Source of the DNA: Novosphingobium sp. 9U
GTDB lineage: Bacteria > Pseudomonadota > Alphaproteobacteria > Sphingomonadales > Sphingomonadaceae
Direction: 5' to 3'
Length of the DNA: 64,000 nucleotides
NCBI RefSeq assembly: GCF_902506425.1
Contig: NZ_LR732488.1
Location: forward strand, 62,001 to 126,000
Below the pieces are notes generated by a model. The model was not told where the DNA came from, ran no database searches, and saw only the letters and a list, made by a program, of their open reading frames with translations. Both the position numbers and the translations under genes were made by a program. This document shows positions 19,567 through 27,411 of this stretch, piece by piece. The stretch's first letter is position 1, and every line of letters starts with the position of its first letter.

Positions 19567-19967
19567 CCAGCCCAAGACGCTACGCCGACCTCCGGATCGG
19601 AGCGACGTTCCCCGAAGAGCCAGCACGTTACGCCGTGAAGCAAGAAGTCGTGGACGCCTATCGCGAGATCGGCGGCGGGACGGCAAGTGCAGACGCCACC
19701 ATTGCGCCACCGACGTTGGCGGCGGTCTATATTCGCCCCGCCCAAAACGCGCTGAACGGCCCTCCCGGCGGCATTCATGCCAAGCAACGCTTCGAGTTTC
19801 GCGTCCCGGTCAAGGTCGGTGACACGCTCGACACCGTCCTCGAAGTTCAGGAATTGTACGAGCGAAATGGGCGCAACTTCGTCGTGAGCGAAACACGCAC
19901 GACCAACCAGGACGGTGCGGTGGTCTGCATCGGCCGTCTCACTCAGGTTTGGGGGCAGGAGTTATGA
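19563..19967 (+). CDS. MaoC-like hot-dog protein lacking the hydratase motif
   Basis: 134 residues with a single hot-dog fold like the N-terminal (FAS1-type) dehydratase domain. The (D/N)-x-x-x-x-H hydratase motif is not visible; instead it has APPTLAAVYIRPAQNAL and GIHAKQRFEFRVPVKVGDTL. In actinobacterial steroid side-chain hydratases, active ChsH1 pairs with a non-catalytic MaoC domain in ChsH2 that supplies part of the binding site. This protein, overlapping the next MaoC gene by 4 bases, probably plays the ChsH2 N-terminal role. The complex is inference; the lack of motif is seen. Confidence 0.85.
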   Translation: MTSPRRYADLRIGATFPEEPARYAVKQEVVDAYREIGGGTASADATIAPPTLAAVYIRPAQNALNGPPGGIHAKQRFEFRVPVKVGDTLDTVLEVQELYERNGRNFVVSETRTTNQDGAVVCIGRLTQVWGQEL

Positions 19968-20383
19968 GCACCGCACCGGCTCAGTCCGCCACGGTCGGCT
20001 TCACACTGCCCGAGCGCCGCTTCCATGTCACTCAAGCCTTGATCAGTCGGTACGCCGATGTGTCGGGTGACTGGAACCCCCTCCACCTTGATCCAGAGTT
20101 TGCCAAGACCACGAAGTTCGGCCGAACCATCGCGCACGGCATGATGACGCTCGCCTTCGTCTCGCAGATGATGCGTGACTGGGCTGGAGCCGCATGGGAA
20201 AACCAGGGCGAATTGGCGGTTACCTTCGTCGCACCGGTGTTCGCAGAGGACGAGGTGGTTGTGCGCGCCGAGGTCAAGGAAAGCGCAGCAGGCATGACGC
20301 TCTGCAAGGTCGAGTGCTGGGTCGACGACCGCCTGACGCTTACCGGCGAGGCCGGCATCCGTGGAGAGATCGCAAATGGATGA
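19964..20383 (+). CDS. MaoC-like enoyl-CoA hydratase (active subunit)
   Basis: 139 residues, single hot-dog fold with the R-specific hydratase signature: GDWNPLHLDPEFA (Asp36 and His41 as catalytic pair) and FGRTIAHGMMTLAF. It would hydrate a 2-enoyl-CoA to the (3R)-hydroxyacyl-CoA. Start and stop overlap both neighbours by 4 to 8 bases. Together with the motif-less MaoC protein before it, it matches a heterodimeric ChsH1/ChsH2-type hydratase. With a branched substrate the product would be a tertiary 3-hydroxyacyl-CoA suited to retro-aldol cleavage by the next gene product. Confidence 0.9.
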   Translation: MSTAPAQSATVGFTLPERRFHVTQALISRYADVSGDWNPLHLDPEFAKTTKFGRTIAHGMMTLAFVSQMMRDWAGAAWENQGELAVTFVAPVFAEDEVVVRAEVKESAAGMTLCKVECWVDDRLTLTGEAGIRGEIANG

Positions 20384-21542
20384 AGCCGTTATCGTCGGCG
20401 TGGCCGAGGAACCGCTGGAGCGGGGCATGTTTGCGACGCCCGCTTCGCCGCTGCAGGCGCAGGCCCGCGTCGCCAAGGCGGCGCTGGCTCAGGCCGGACT
20501 GACCTTGGCTGACGTCGACGGCCTGTGCACCGCCAACATGTGGGGCTTGCCCGGCGCAGGGATGCTGCCGACGATCACCTTGTCGGAATACCTCGGCATC
20601 ACGCCGACCTTGCACGACGGGTCCAACTTCGGAGGCGCCGCCTTCGAGGCGCACGTCGCGCACGCGGCGCTGGCGATTGAACGCGGCGAGGCCGATGTCG
20701 TGCTGATCGTCTACGGAAGCGCTCAGAAGTCCGAACGGTCTCGCAATCTCGCCGGGCGCCCTGCAAGCCTGACCTTCCAGTACGAGACCCCGTGGGGTCT
20801 CCCGACTCCAGCTGGCGGTTACGCACTCGCGGCAATGCGCCACATGCATGAGTTTGGAACCAAGCGCGAAGACCTGGCGGAGATCGCCGTCGCTGCGCGT
20901 GGTTGGGCGGCGTTGAACCCGCGCGCGACGCAGCGCGGTCCGCTGACGATCGACGATGTGTTGGGAGCACCTGCCGTCAGCGATCCGCTAGGCGTGCTCG
21001 ACTGCTGCCTTGTTACCGATGGTGCGGGCGCCGTAGTGATGACCCGCGCGTCGCACGCCAAGTCGATGCCGGTGAAGCCGATATACGTCCGCGGTCACGG
21101 GCAAGCTGCCACGCACTGGACGATTGCGGCGGCGCCCGATCTTACGCGGTTGGTGCCAGCCGAGATTGCTGGCAAGCGTGCGCTGGAGATGGCGGGGATC
21201 GGCCTCGACTCCATTGATCTGGTCCAGCTCTACGACAGCTTCACCATCACCGTGCTCATGACCCTGGAAGCGCTAGGCTTCTGCAAGCGGGGGGAGGGCG
21301 CGGAGTTCGTTCGCGGGGGGCGCCTGGCACCTGGTGGGGCGTTCCCGACCAATACCTCGGGGGGCGGCCTGTCCTATTGCCACCCCGGCATGCTCGGCAT
21401 CTTCCTGCTGATCGAAGCTGTGCGGCAGATGCGCGGCGAGGTGGAGCCTGAGCGGCAGGTCGCGGACGTTTCGAACGTCCTGGTCCATGGCACGGGGGGC
21501 ACGCTTTCGAGCGGCGCAACCTGCATCCTTTCGGTGAACTGA
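20376..21542 (+). CDS. Thiolase-superfamily aldolase, Ltp2-like
   Basis: 388 residues with thiolase fold and SCP-x/lipid-transfer-type sequence, but the region that should hold the nucleophilic cysteine reads HDGSNFGGAAFEAHV, with no Cys. Ltp2-type aldolases likewise lack thiolase chemistry and use two tyrosines; here Tyr286 (QLYDSFT) and Tyr334 (GLSYCHPGML) fall at matching motifs with similar spacing. The late VHGTGGTLSSG loop is kept. It is followed by a separate DUF35 protein, the required partner of Ltp2 in steroid side-chain cleavage. Expected reaction: retro-aldol cleavage of a 3-hydroxyacyl-CoA to a ketone plus acetyl- or propionyl-CoA. The substrate is unknown. Confidence 0.85.
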   Translation: MDEAVIVGVAEEPLERGMFATPASPLQAQARVAKAALAQAGLTLADVDGLCTANMWGLPGAGMLPTITLSEYLGITPTLHDGSNFGGAAFEAHVAHAALAIERGEADVVLIVYGSAQKSERSRNLAGRPASLTFQYETPWGLPTPAGGYALAAMRHMHEFGTKREDLAEIAVAARGWAALNPRATQRGPLTIDDVLGAPAVSDPLGVLDCCLVTDGAGAVVMTRASHAKSMPVKPIYVRGHGQAATHWTIAAAPDLTRLVPAEIAGKRALEMAGIGLDSIDLVQLYDSFTITVLMTLEALGFCKRGEGAEFVRGGRLAPGGAFPTNTSGGGLSYCHPGMLGIFLLIEAVRQMRGEVEPERQVADVSNVLVHGTGGTLSSGATCILSVN

Positions 21543-21543
21543 C

Positions 21544-21948
21544 ATGAGCAATCAAAAGCCCACGCCAGCGGTCGATCCGGAAAGCGTGCCCTATTGGCAA
21601 GCGCTGACTGAGGAGCGCCTGATCGTGAAGGCTTGCGCGGAGTGCGGCAAATCGCACTTCTATCCGCGCGAGCTTTGCCCACACTGCCATTCGGACCAGC
21701 TGAGCTGGACCGACGTCAGCGGTCTGGGCGAGATTTACAGCTTCACCGTCTGCCGGCGCCCGGCCGGCCCTGCTTTCTCCGATGAGACGCCCTACGTGGT
21801 CGCGATTGTCGAGCTTGACGAGGGCCCGCGGATGATGAGCCGGATAACTGGTGACCCCGAAGCAGTGCGGATCGGCCAGCGGGTGAAAGTTCGGTTCGAG
21901 CGCCAGTCGGACGAGTTGACGCTGCCGTTCTTCGAATTGGCGCCATAA
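21544..21948 (+). CDS. Zn-ribbon/OB-fold protein (DUF35), aldolase partner
   Basis: 134 residues: an N-terminal helix, a rubredoxin-like zinc ribbon with Cys31-x2-Cys34 and Cys45-x2-Cys48, then an OB-fold (LGEIYSFTVCRRPAGPAF onwards). This is the DUF35 architecture that partners thiolase-like enzymes. In Mycobacterium the same domain is the C-terminal half of ChsH2 and forms the Ltp2-ChsH2(DUF35) aldolase; here it is a free-standing gene one base after the thiolase-like stop, so a 1:1 complex with that protein is very likely. Confidence 0.9.
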   Translation: MSNQKPTPAVDPESVPYWQALTEERLIVKACAECGKSHFYPRELCPHCHSDQLSWTDVSGLGEIYSFTVCRRPAGPAFSDETPYVVAIVELDEGPRMMSRITGDPEAVRIGQRVKVRFERQSDELTLPFFELAP

Positions 21949-21963
21949 GGTTCTTGTGAGGAT

Positions 21964-23013
21964 ATGTTAATGGAAGCCTCTGAAAGCGTCCGGATGATCC
22001 GCGATAGCGTTGGTGCGATCGCACCTGCGGGCGGTGATCTAAAGCGCGTACGTGCATTGCGCTTCGATGCATTCGGCCTGGATCAGCCCGTGTGGCAACA
22101 GGTTGTCGATCTTGGTTGGCTGTCCTTGCGGCTCGATGAGGAACGGGGTGGCCTTGGCCTTGGCGTGCGCGAACTCTGCGCGATCGGCGAGGAACTCGGA
22201 GCCGCTCTGGTGCCCGAGCCTGTGCTCGCCGTTGCCGCGATGGTCCCGTTGCTGAACGATGCTGAGCGAGACAAGGTCCTCGAAGGTTCGCTGATCGTCG
22301 TGCCGGCGTGGCGCGAAGGCATCAACAAGGCCGGCGAGGCTGCCAGCATGAGCGTCTCAGATGGCACGGTGAGTGGGCGCAAGATCCTGGTTCCGTCGGC
22401 AGTCATGGCCGGCGCTTTCGTCGTCACTACGGCAGAGGGCGCGGTTCTGGTCGAGCGAGACGCGCCGGGCCTCACAATTGAGTCGTACAAGACGCAGGAC
22501 GGCGGTCAGATTTCGACGCTGTCCATGAGCAGCACGCCTTGTACTCTTCTGATTGGCGATGCCCAAGACGCGCTTCACGAGTTGTCGCTCGCGCACAGTG
22601 CCTACCTTCTGGGTGCAACCGAGCGCGCATTCCAGATGACGCTCGATTATCTCGGCATTCGCAAGCAGTTTGGCAAATTCATCGGCTCGTTCCAGGTTCT
22701 GCAGCACCGCGCCGCGGAGGCAAAGATCCAGCTGGCGCTAAGCCATGCTGTGCTCGATGAAGCGGTGACCTCCGTAGAGAGCGGCGCAAGCAAGAGCGAG
22801 CAGGTGCGCAGCGCTGCACGCGCGCTTGCCCGCGTCTCTGACACGGCCATGCTGATCGCGCGCGAGTCGGTCCAGATGCACGGCGCGATCGGCATCACCG
22901 ACGAGCATGACATCGGTCTCTACTGCCGCAAGATCCTGTCGATCTACAACCAGTTCGGCACTGCGAACGCAAACCGGGCGCGTTATCTCGCCGCCGCGGG
23001 AGGTGAATCATGA
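21964..23013 (+). CDS. Acyl-CoA dehydrogenase, short subunit of a heteromeric enzyme
   Basis: 349 residues, shorter and more divergent than a standard acyl-CoA dehydrogenase: the middle beta domain is reduced (residues about 100-200) and the C terminus has QMHGAIGITDEHDIGLYCR. These traits fit the FAD-poor partner subunit of alpha2-beta2 steroid acyl-CoA dehydrogenases (ChsE1/ChsE2, FadE28/29 type). It overlaps the following full-length acyl-CoA dehydrogenase by 4 bases, supporting a 1:1 complex. ATG at 21964, or 21970 in frame; GAGG lies just upstream of the first. Confidence 0.88.
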   Translation: MLMEASESVRMIRDSVGAIAPAGGDLKRVRALRFDAFGLDQPVWQQVVDLGWLSLRLDEERGGLGLGVRELCAIGEELGAALVPEPVLAVAAMVPLLNDAERDKVLEGSLIVVPAWREGINKAGEAASMSVSDGTVSGRKILVPSAVMAGAFVVTTAEGAVLVERDAPGLTIESYKTQDGGQISTLSMSSTPCTLLIGDAQDALHELSLAHSAYLLGATERAFQMTLDYLGIRKQFGKFIGSFQVLQHRAAEAKIQLALSHAVLDEAVTSVESGASKSEQVRSAARALARVSDTAMLIARESVQMHGAIGITDEHDIGLYCRKILSIYNQFGTANANRARYLAAAGGES

Positions 23014-24188
23014 GCAACACCGATACTCTGGTCCGTGCCCCTGTGGTGGACTACAACGCAATGAGCGACGACGATTTCCGCGCCGAGATCCGCGCGTGGA
23101 TCGAGCAGAACTACCCACCTGAGTTGCGTTTCCCGATCGAACGGCTGCATCGGGTCGATACGAAGGTCTGGTATGATCTTCTCGCGGAGAAGGGCTGGCT
23201 GGCGCCGGGTTGGCCGGTCGAGCACGGCGGCATGGGCCTGGATGCCAACAAGCGGGTAATTTTCATCGAGGAACTCGAGCGTCACGGTTGCTCGCGCTTC
23301 AGCGACCAAGGCGTGCTGATGCTCGGTCCGCTGCTGATGAATTATGGAACGGCAGAGCAGCGCGCCTTCTTTCTGCCCAAGATTCTGACTGGGGAACACA
23401 TCTGGGCGCAAGGTTACAGTGAGCCCAATTCGGGTTCGGACCTTGCCAGCTTGCGGACCGAAGCCGTTCTTGATGGCGACGAGTGGGTCATCAACGGCCA
23501 GAAGATCTGGACCACCCTCGGCAACGACGCGAACTGGATCTACGTGCTGGTCCGCACCGACAAAGAGGCGAAGAAGCAGCAGGGCATCAGCTTTTTGCTT
23601 GTACCGATGGATGCTCCTGGGATCACCGTCAGGCCGATCCTGACTCTCGGCATGTCCGATGAGTTCTGCGAGGTGTTCTTCGACAATGTTCGAGTGCCTC
23701 GTGATGCCTTGGTTGGTCAGCTCAATCAAGGCTGGACCATGGCGAAGGCGCTGCTCGGGTTCGAGCGCATCTTCGTCGGATCGCCGGCACAGTCCGCGTA
23801 CGCCTTATCGCGACTCGAAACCATGGCGCGTTATTTGAGCCTGTTTGATGATAGTGAGTTCCGCTCGCGTCACGGCAAGCTCGTGGTCGATCTCGCTGAC
23901 CACGTGTCGCTATACAGCACTTATATCGACCGGTTGCGGCGTGGCGAGACCATCGGTCCCGATGTGTCGATGCTGAAGATCAACCAGACTGAGCTCTACA
24001 AGCGCATCGCCCAGACCATGGTCGACTACGCCGACGGGTATTCAGGCTTTGAAGGGCTGGTGGAGCAACTCGGCGACGTCCAGGCCTCTGCCATCTGGCT
24101 GCAGTCGCTCCAGACGACGATCTATGGCGGTACTTCGGAGGTCCAACGCGACATCCTCGCCAAGCAGGTTCTCGCTCTGCCGAGCTAA
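23010..24188 (+). CDS. Acyl-CoA dehydrogenase, full-length partner subunit
   Basis: 392 residues: helical N-terminal domain (GWLAPGWPVEHGGMGL), beta domain (GYSEPNSGSDLASLRTEA, NGQKIWTT) and C-terminal helices ending IYGGTSEVQRDILAKQVL. The usual YEGTSE glutamate is Gly here, as in FadE-type steroid dehydrogenases where the base sits on another helix; GFER near residue 250 is a candidate. Last gene of the side-chain operon; its partner is the preceding short subunit. The pair would form the alpha,beta-enoyl-CoA hydrated by the MaoC proteins. Confidence 0.9.
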   Translation: MSNTDTLVRAPVVDYNAMSDDDFRAEIRAWIEQNYPPELRFPIERLHRVDTKVWYDLLAEKGWLAPGWPVEHGGMGLDANKRVIFIEELERHGCSRFSDQGVLMLGPLLMNYGTAEQRAFFLPKILTGEHIWAQGYSEPNSGSDLASLRTEAVLDGDEWVINGQKIWTTLGNDANWIYVLVRTDKEAKKQQGISFLLVPMDAPGITVRPILTLGMSDEFCEVFFDNVRVPRDALVGQLNQGWTMAKALLGFERIFVGSPAQSAYALSRLETMARYLSLFDDSEFRSRHGKLVVDLADHVSLYSTYIDRLRRGETIGPDVSMLKINQTELYKRIAQTMVDYADGYSGFEGLVEQLGDVQASAIWLQSLQTTIYGGTSEVQRDILAKQVLALPS

Positions 24189-24210
24189 GTGCCGCAACTT
24201 GCATGACGTG

Positions 24211-24240
24211 ACGACCGCCGCATGCTCGCGGCGGCGTCGT
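24211..24240 (+). terminator. GC-rich hairpin after the side-chain operon
   Basis: CGCCGC at 24216-24221 pairs with GCGGCG at 24228-24233 around the loop ATGCTC, and flanking ACGAC/GTCGT extends the stem with one bulge. It starts 22 bases after the last acyl-CoA dehydrogenase stop. No T-run follows, so it is only a possible terminator. Confidence 0.4.
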
Positions 24241-24365
24241 AGTTCTGTGCCATGTCAATTGTTCGATATGTCTGCACCTGCTTACCGGGTTGCGGCGGCG
24301 CCTAGCCGCGCGTTCTGGGATAGTCACACCGATCGCGAAATACTTCGTCTTTGCTGCAGTCGTGC

Positions 24366-24421
24366 TTGACAGGCCGAGCTCCAGGCATAAAAGACGAACT
24401 TATAAATAAGTTCGAACCATA
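24366..24421 (+). promoter_or_regulatory. TonB receptor promoter with motif 1 site C
   Basis: TTGACA (24366-24371) is a good -35 candidate. Downstream, CGAACTTATAAATAAGTTCG (24395-24414) is a perfect inverted repeat with 9-base arms, and it overlaps TAAGTTCGAACCATA (24407-24421), the motif 1 site. The region therefore carries two overlapping half-site arrangements, ending 26 bases before the receptor start. Repression by the GntR protein is the likely reading. Confidence 0.65.
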
Positions 24422-24447
24422 TGGATCGGACCCAGAGGAGAGGACGT

Positions 24448-26883
24448 ATGATGGGGCGTTATGCGCTATACGGTTGTTCGCTGATCGCGTTGACGACGGC
24501 GGTTTCGGCAAAGGCTCAGGATCAGGCGGCAGGGACCTCGCCGGCCGCGCCGTCTGCGGTCGAGACACCTGCGCCGGCTGTTCCCAGCAGCCAGGCAAGT
24601 GCTCCCGGCGACATCATCGTCACGGCCAACAAGCGCGCACAGTCGCTCAATGACGTCCCGCTGTCGGTCAGCGTTGCGAGCGGTGAACAGCTTAAGGCGC
24701 GCAACATCACCGACGTTGCCGATCTCGCCAAGCTGGTCCCCGGCTTTACCTATACCGAGAGCGCCTTCGCGACACCGGTCTATACCCTTCGCGGCGTTGG
24801 GTTCTACGACACGAGCATTGCGGCTAAGCCCAGCGTCAGCGTGTACGTCGACGAAGTTCCGCTGCCGTTCTCAATCATCACCCGCGGCGCGACGCTCGAT
24901 CTCGAGCGCGTCGAAGTGCTCAAGGGGCCTCAGGGAACCTTGTTCGGACAGAACTCGACCGGTGGCGCGATCAACTACATAGCCGCGAAGCCTACCGACA
25001 CGCTGGAGGCTGGCGCAACTGTCGGCTACGAGCGTTTCGGCAAGTTCACCGGCGAAGCCTTCATCTCGGCGCCGCTGTCTGACACCTTGGGCGTTCGTGT
25101 GGCTGGTCGGACCGAGCAGGGCGGCGCTTGGCAGCGCAGCTTGACACGTCCGGACGACGAGATCGGTGACAAGCGCTTTTCGACCGGACGCGTGATCGTA
25201 GACTTCAAGCCTACTTCGACCCTGAAGTTCGAGCTGAACGTCAACGGCTACATCGACAAGAGCGACGAAAGCGTGGCGCAGTACATCGCGCTTACGCCGC
25301 TCGCCAATCCTGCACGGGCCGGTGCGCTTAACGCCGCGCCACGTGCCCTCGACAACGCACGTCAGGCAGATTGGACTCCCAACCCGAAGCCCCGGCGCGA
25401 TCACTCATTCTGGCAGGCATCGTTCCGTGGAGATTGGGAATTCACCCCTGACATCTCGCTGACATCGATCTCGGCATACTCGAAGTACAAGCATAATCAG
25501 CGGATCGATCCCGACGGCGTCGCACTGAACGACTACTTCTATCACACCACCGGCCGCATCAACTCGTTCTCCCAAGAGCTGCGCGTTGGTGGAAGGATCG
25601 GGCCGAACTTCAACTTCATCGTTGGTGGGAACTACAGCAAGGAACGTACCCGGCAGCGTGACGATAACTCGTTCGCCGACGCGACGTCAGCTTACCAGTT
25701 CACCGACACGTTCGCCGCACTCGGCGTGACCGGCTTCCCACCGTTTTTCGGCTTCACCGATCGCGATAAGCAGGACTTCACTAACAAGGCCGTCTTCGGC
25801 AACGTTGACTACACGCTGGGCAACTTCATCCTGCACGGTGGCGTCCGCTACACCGAGGCGAAGACCAAGTTCCAGGGCTGTACTCAGGACGACGGCGGCG
25901 GCACCCTCGCCCTGGGCTATCAAACCGTCCTGAATTCGATCCGGGTTCCCGCTGGATTGGCACCAATCACGATTGCTCCAGGCAGCTGCGTCTCGATCGA
26001 CATTCCTACGCTTTCGCCGGGACTGCGAACGGCAACGCTCAAGGAGCACAACGTTTCCTGGCGCGCCGGCGTCGACTATAAGCCCAGTCGTGATGTGCTG
26101 CTCTACCTGAGCGTGAGCCGTGGCTACAAGTCGGGCAGTTTCCCGCTGCTCGCGGCGAGCGACAATGCTCAGTTCGATCCGGTGACGCAAGAGTCGGTGA
26201 CGGCCTATGAAGCCGGGTTCAAGCTCAGCGTGCTCGACCGCACTGCCCAGCTCAATGGCGCAGTCTTCTACTATGACTATCGCGACAAGCAGCTGAAGGG
26301 CCGCTCAATCTCCAACCCGGACATTTTCGGACCGTTGGAGCGCCTGTTCAACGTGCCCAAGTCGGAGATCAAGGGTGCCGAGATCCAGCTTGATCTGCGT
26401 CCGACGCCTGGCTTTAACGTCAGCATCGGTGCCACGTATATCGACAGCAAGGTCCGCGGTTCCTTCGTGAACATCGATTCTTACGGCACGACGCGCGACT
26501 TTGGCGGATCGGCCTTCCCGTACACGCCGAAGTACCAGATCGTGATCGATGGCCAGTATAATTGGGCATTGTCCGAGCAGTTGGGCGCCTTCCTGGGTGG
26601 AAGCCTTACGTACCAGAGCGACACCATCGGTGCGCTTGGCCCACAGACGAGCTACCCCTATCCGGAGCTCAACAGCCTACAGGGTCTGACCATTCCAAGC
26701 TACGCGCTGCTCGGGCTTCGGGCGGGGCTGGAGACAGAAGACAAGAAGTACCGCCTGTCAGTCTACGCCAACAACCTGACCAACAGTTACTACTTCACCA
26801 ACGCGACGCGCATCACCGACACCACGGTCCGATACGCGGGTATGCCGCGGACCTACGGCGTGACGCTCTCGGCAAGGTACTGA
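24448..26883 (+). CDS. TonB-dependent outer-membrane receptor
   Basis: 811 residues from the ATG at 24448 (AGAGGAGAGGA upstream; an adjacent ATG at 24451 is equivalent). Signal peptide with hydrophobic YGCSLIALTTAVSAKAQ, a Pro/Ala-rich stretch, plug domain from DIIVTANKRAQSLNDVPLSV through LERVEVLKGPQGTLFGQNST, then a 22-strand barrel ending in an aromatic residue (SARY). It takes up a large or scarce substrate across the outer membrane with energy from TonB. Its promoter carries motif 1, placing it in the GntR regulon: it is probably the importer for the compound degraded by the 5-31 kb island. Confidence 0.93.
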   Translation: MMGRYALYGCSLIALTTAVSAKAQDQAAGTSPAAPSAVETPAPAVPSSQASAPGDIIVTANKRAQSLNDVPLSVSVASGEQLKARNITDVADLAKLVPGFTYTESAFATPVYTLRGVGFYDTSIAAKPSVSVYVDEVPLPFSIITRGATLDLERVEVLKGPQGTLFGQNSTGGAINYIAAKPTDTLEAGATVGYERFGKFTGEAFISAPLSDTLGVRVAGRTEQGGAWQRSLTRPDDEIGDKRFSTGRVIVDFKPTSTLKFELNVNGYIDKSDESVAQYIALTPLANPARAGALNAAPRALDNARQADWTPNPKPRRDHSFWQASFRGDWEFTPDISLTSISAYSKYKHNQRIDPDGVALNDYFYHTTGRINSFSQELRVGGRIGPNFNFIVGGNYSKERTRQRDDNSFADATSAYQFTDTFAALGVTGFPPFFGFTDRDKQDFTNKAVFGNVDYTLGNFILHGGVRYTEAKTKFQGCTQDDGGGTLALGYQTVLNSIRVPAGLAPITIAPGSCVSIDIPTLSPGLRTATLKEHNVSWRAGVDYKPSRDVLLYLSVSRGYKSGSFPLLAASDNAQFDPVTQESVTAYEAGFKLSVLDRTAQLNGAVFYYDYRDKQLKGRSISNPDIFGPLERLFNVPKSEIKGAEIQLDLRPTPGFNVSIGATYIDSKVRGSFVNIDSYGTTRDFGGSAFPYTPKYQIVIDGQYNWALSEQLGAFLGGSLTYQSDTIGALGPQTSYPYPELNSLQGLTIPSYALLGLRAGLETEDKKYRLSVYANNLTNSYYFTNATRITDTTVRYAGMPRTYGVTLSARY

Positions 26884-26891
26884 TCACAAGA

Positions 26892-26931
26892 GGCCGAGCG
26901 GCGCCGCACGGGGTTGCGGTGACGCTCGGCC
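26892..26931 (+). terminator. Intercistronic hairpin after the TonB receptor
   Basis: GGCCGAGCG (26892-26900) pairs perfectly with CGCTCGGCC (26923-26931), with further inner pairing (GCCGCA/TGCGGT). No T-run follows directly. It lies between the receptor and the EthD-like gene and may reduce expression of the second gene or protect the receptor mRNA. Confidence 0.45.
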
Positions 26932-26972
26932 CTGAGTGGGTCCTTTTGGATGTCGCCCGGAGGCGTTGCGTG

Positions 26973-27332
26973 ATGTTCAAGACCGCAGTTCTGATCCGCA
27001 AGAACCCTGCGCTCACTGTCGCGGAATTTCGCGAGCATTACGAGACGAAGCACGCTCCGCTCGCGGCGAGCCTGATGCCGAAGTTACGGCGATACACGCG
27101 GCACTTTGCCACCGCTTATGGCAACGCTACTTACTCAGGCGGCGACGACCACCAGGATCTCGACGTCATCACCGAGATGTGGTTCGACAGCGAGGCCGAC
27201 TTCCAAGAGGCCATGGCGCATCTATCGCAGCCGGAAGTCGCCGCGGTGCTGGGCGCTGACGAGGAGCGGGTGTTCGACCGCTCGTCAATCCGGATCTACC
27301 TGCTCGAAGATAGCGGCGACGCGATAAACTGA
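26973..27332 (+). CDS. EthD-like dimeric alpha-beta barrel protein
   Basis: 119 residues starting MFKTAVLIRKNPALTVAEFREHYETKHAPL, the N-terminal pattern of EthD-family proteins (a strand, then a helix with a conserved F..H/Y..KH segment), followed by a central EMWFDSEADFQEAM strand-helix unit. EthD-like proteins are small dimeric barrels found with monooxygenases or dehydratases; most have no proven activity. It follows the motif 1 TonB receptor, the same receptor plus small barrel pairing seen again at 39-42 kb. No Shine-Dalgarno is strong; a GTG three bases upstream is possible. Confidence 0.82.
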   Translation: MFKTAVLIRKNPALTVAEFREHYETKHAPLAASLMPKLRRYTRHFATAYGNATYSGGDDHQDLDVITEMWFDSEADFQEAMAHLSQPEVAAVLGADEERVFDRSSIRIYLLEDSGDAIN

Positions 27333-27359
27333 ATTCTCAATCCACCCCACCTGCCTACA

Positions 27360-27402
27360 TACGGGAGCGAAGTTGCTTAGCCGCTTCGCTCCCGTACCTT
27401 TT
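27360..27402. terminator. Strong bidirectional terminator between convergent genes
   Basis: A perfect 13-base stem (TACGGGAGCGAAG at 27360-27372 with its complement at 27384-27396), an 11-base loop and then CCTTTT. It lies between the EthD-like gene and the convergent esterase gene, 28 bases past the stop of the former and 16 past that of the latter, and should terminate the rightward transcript. Confidence 0.8.
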
Positions 27403-27411
27403 CCCATACTT

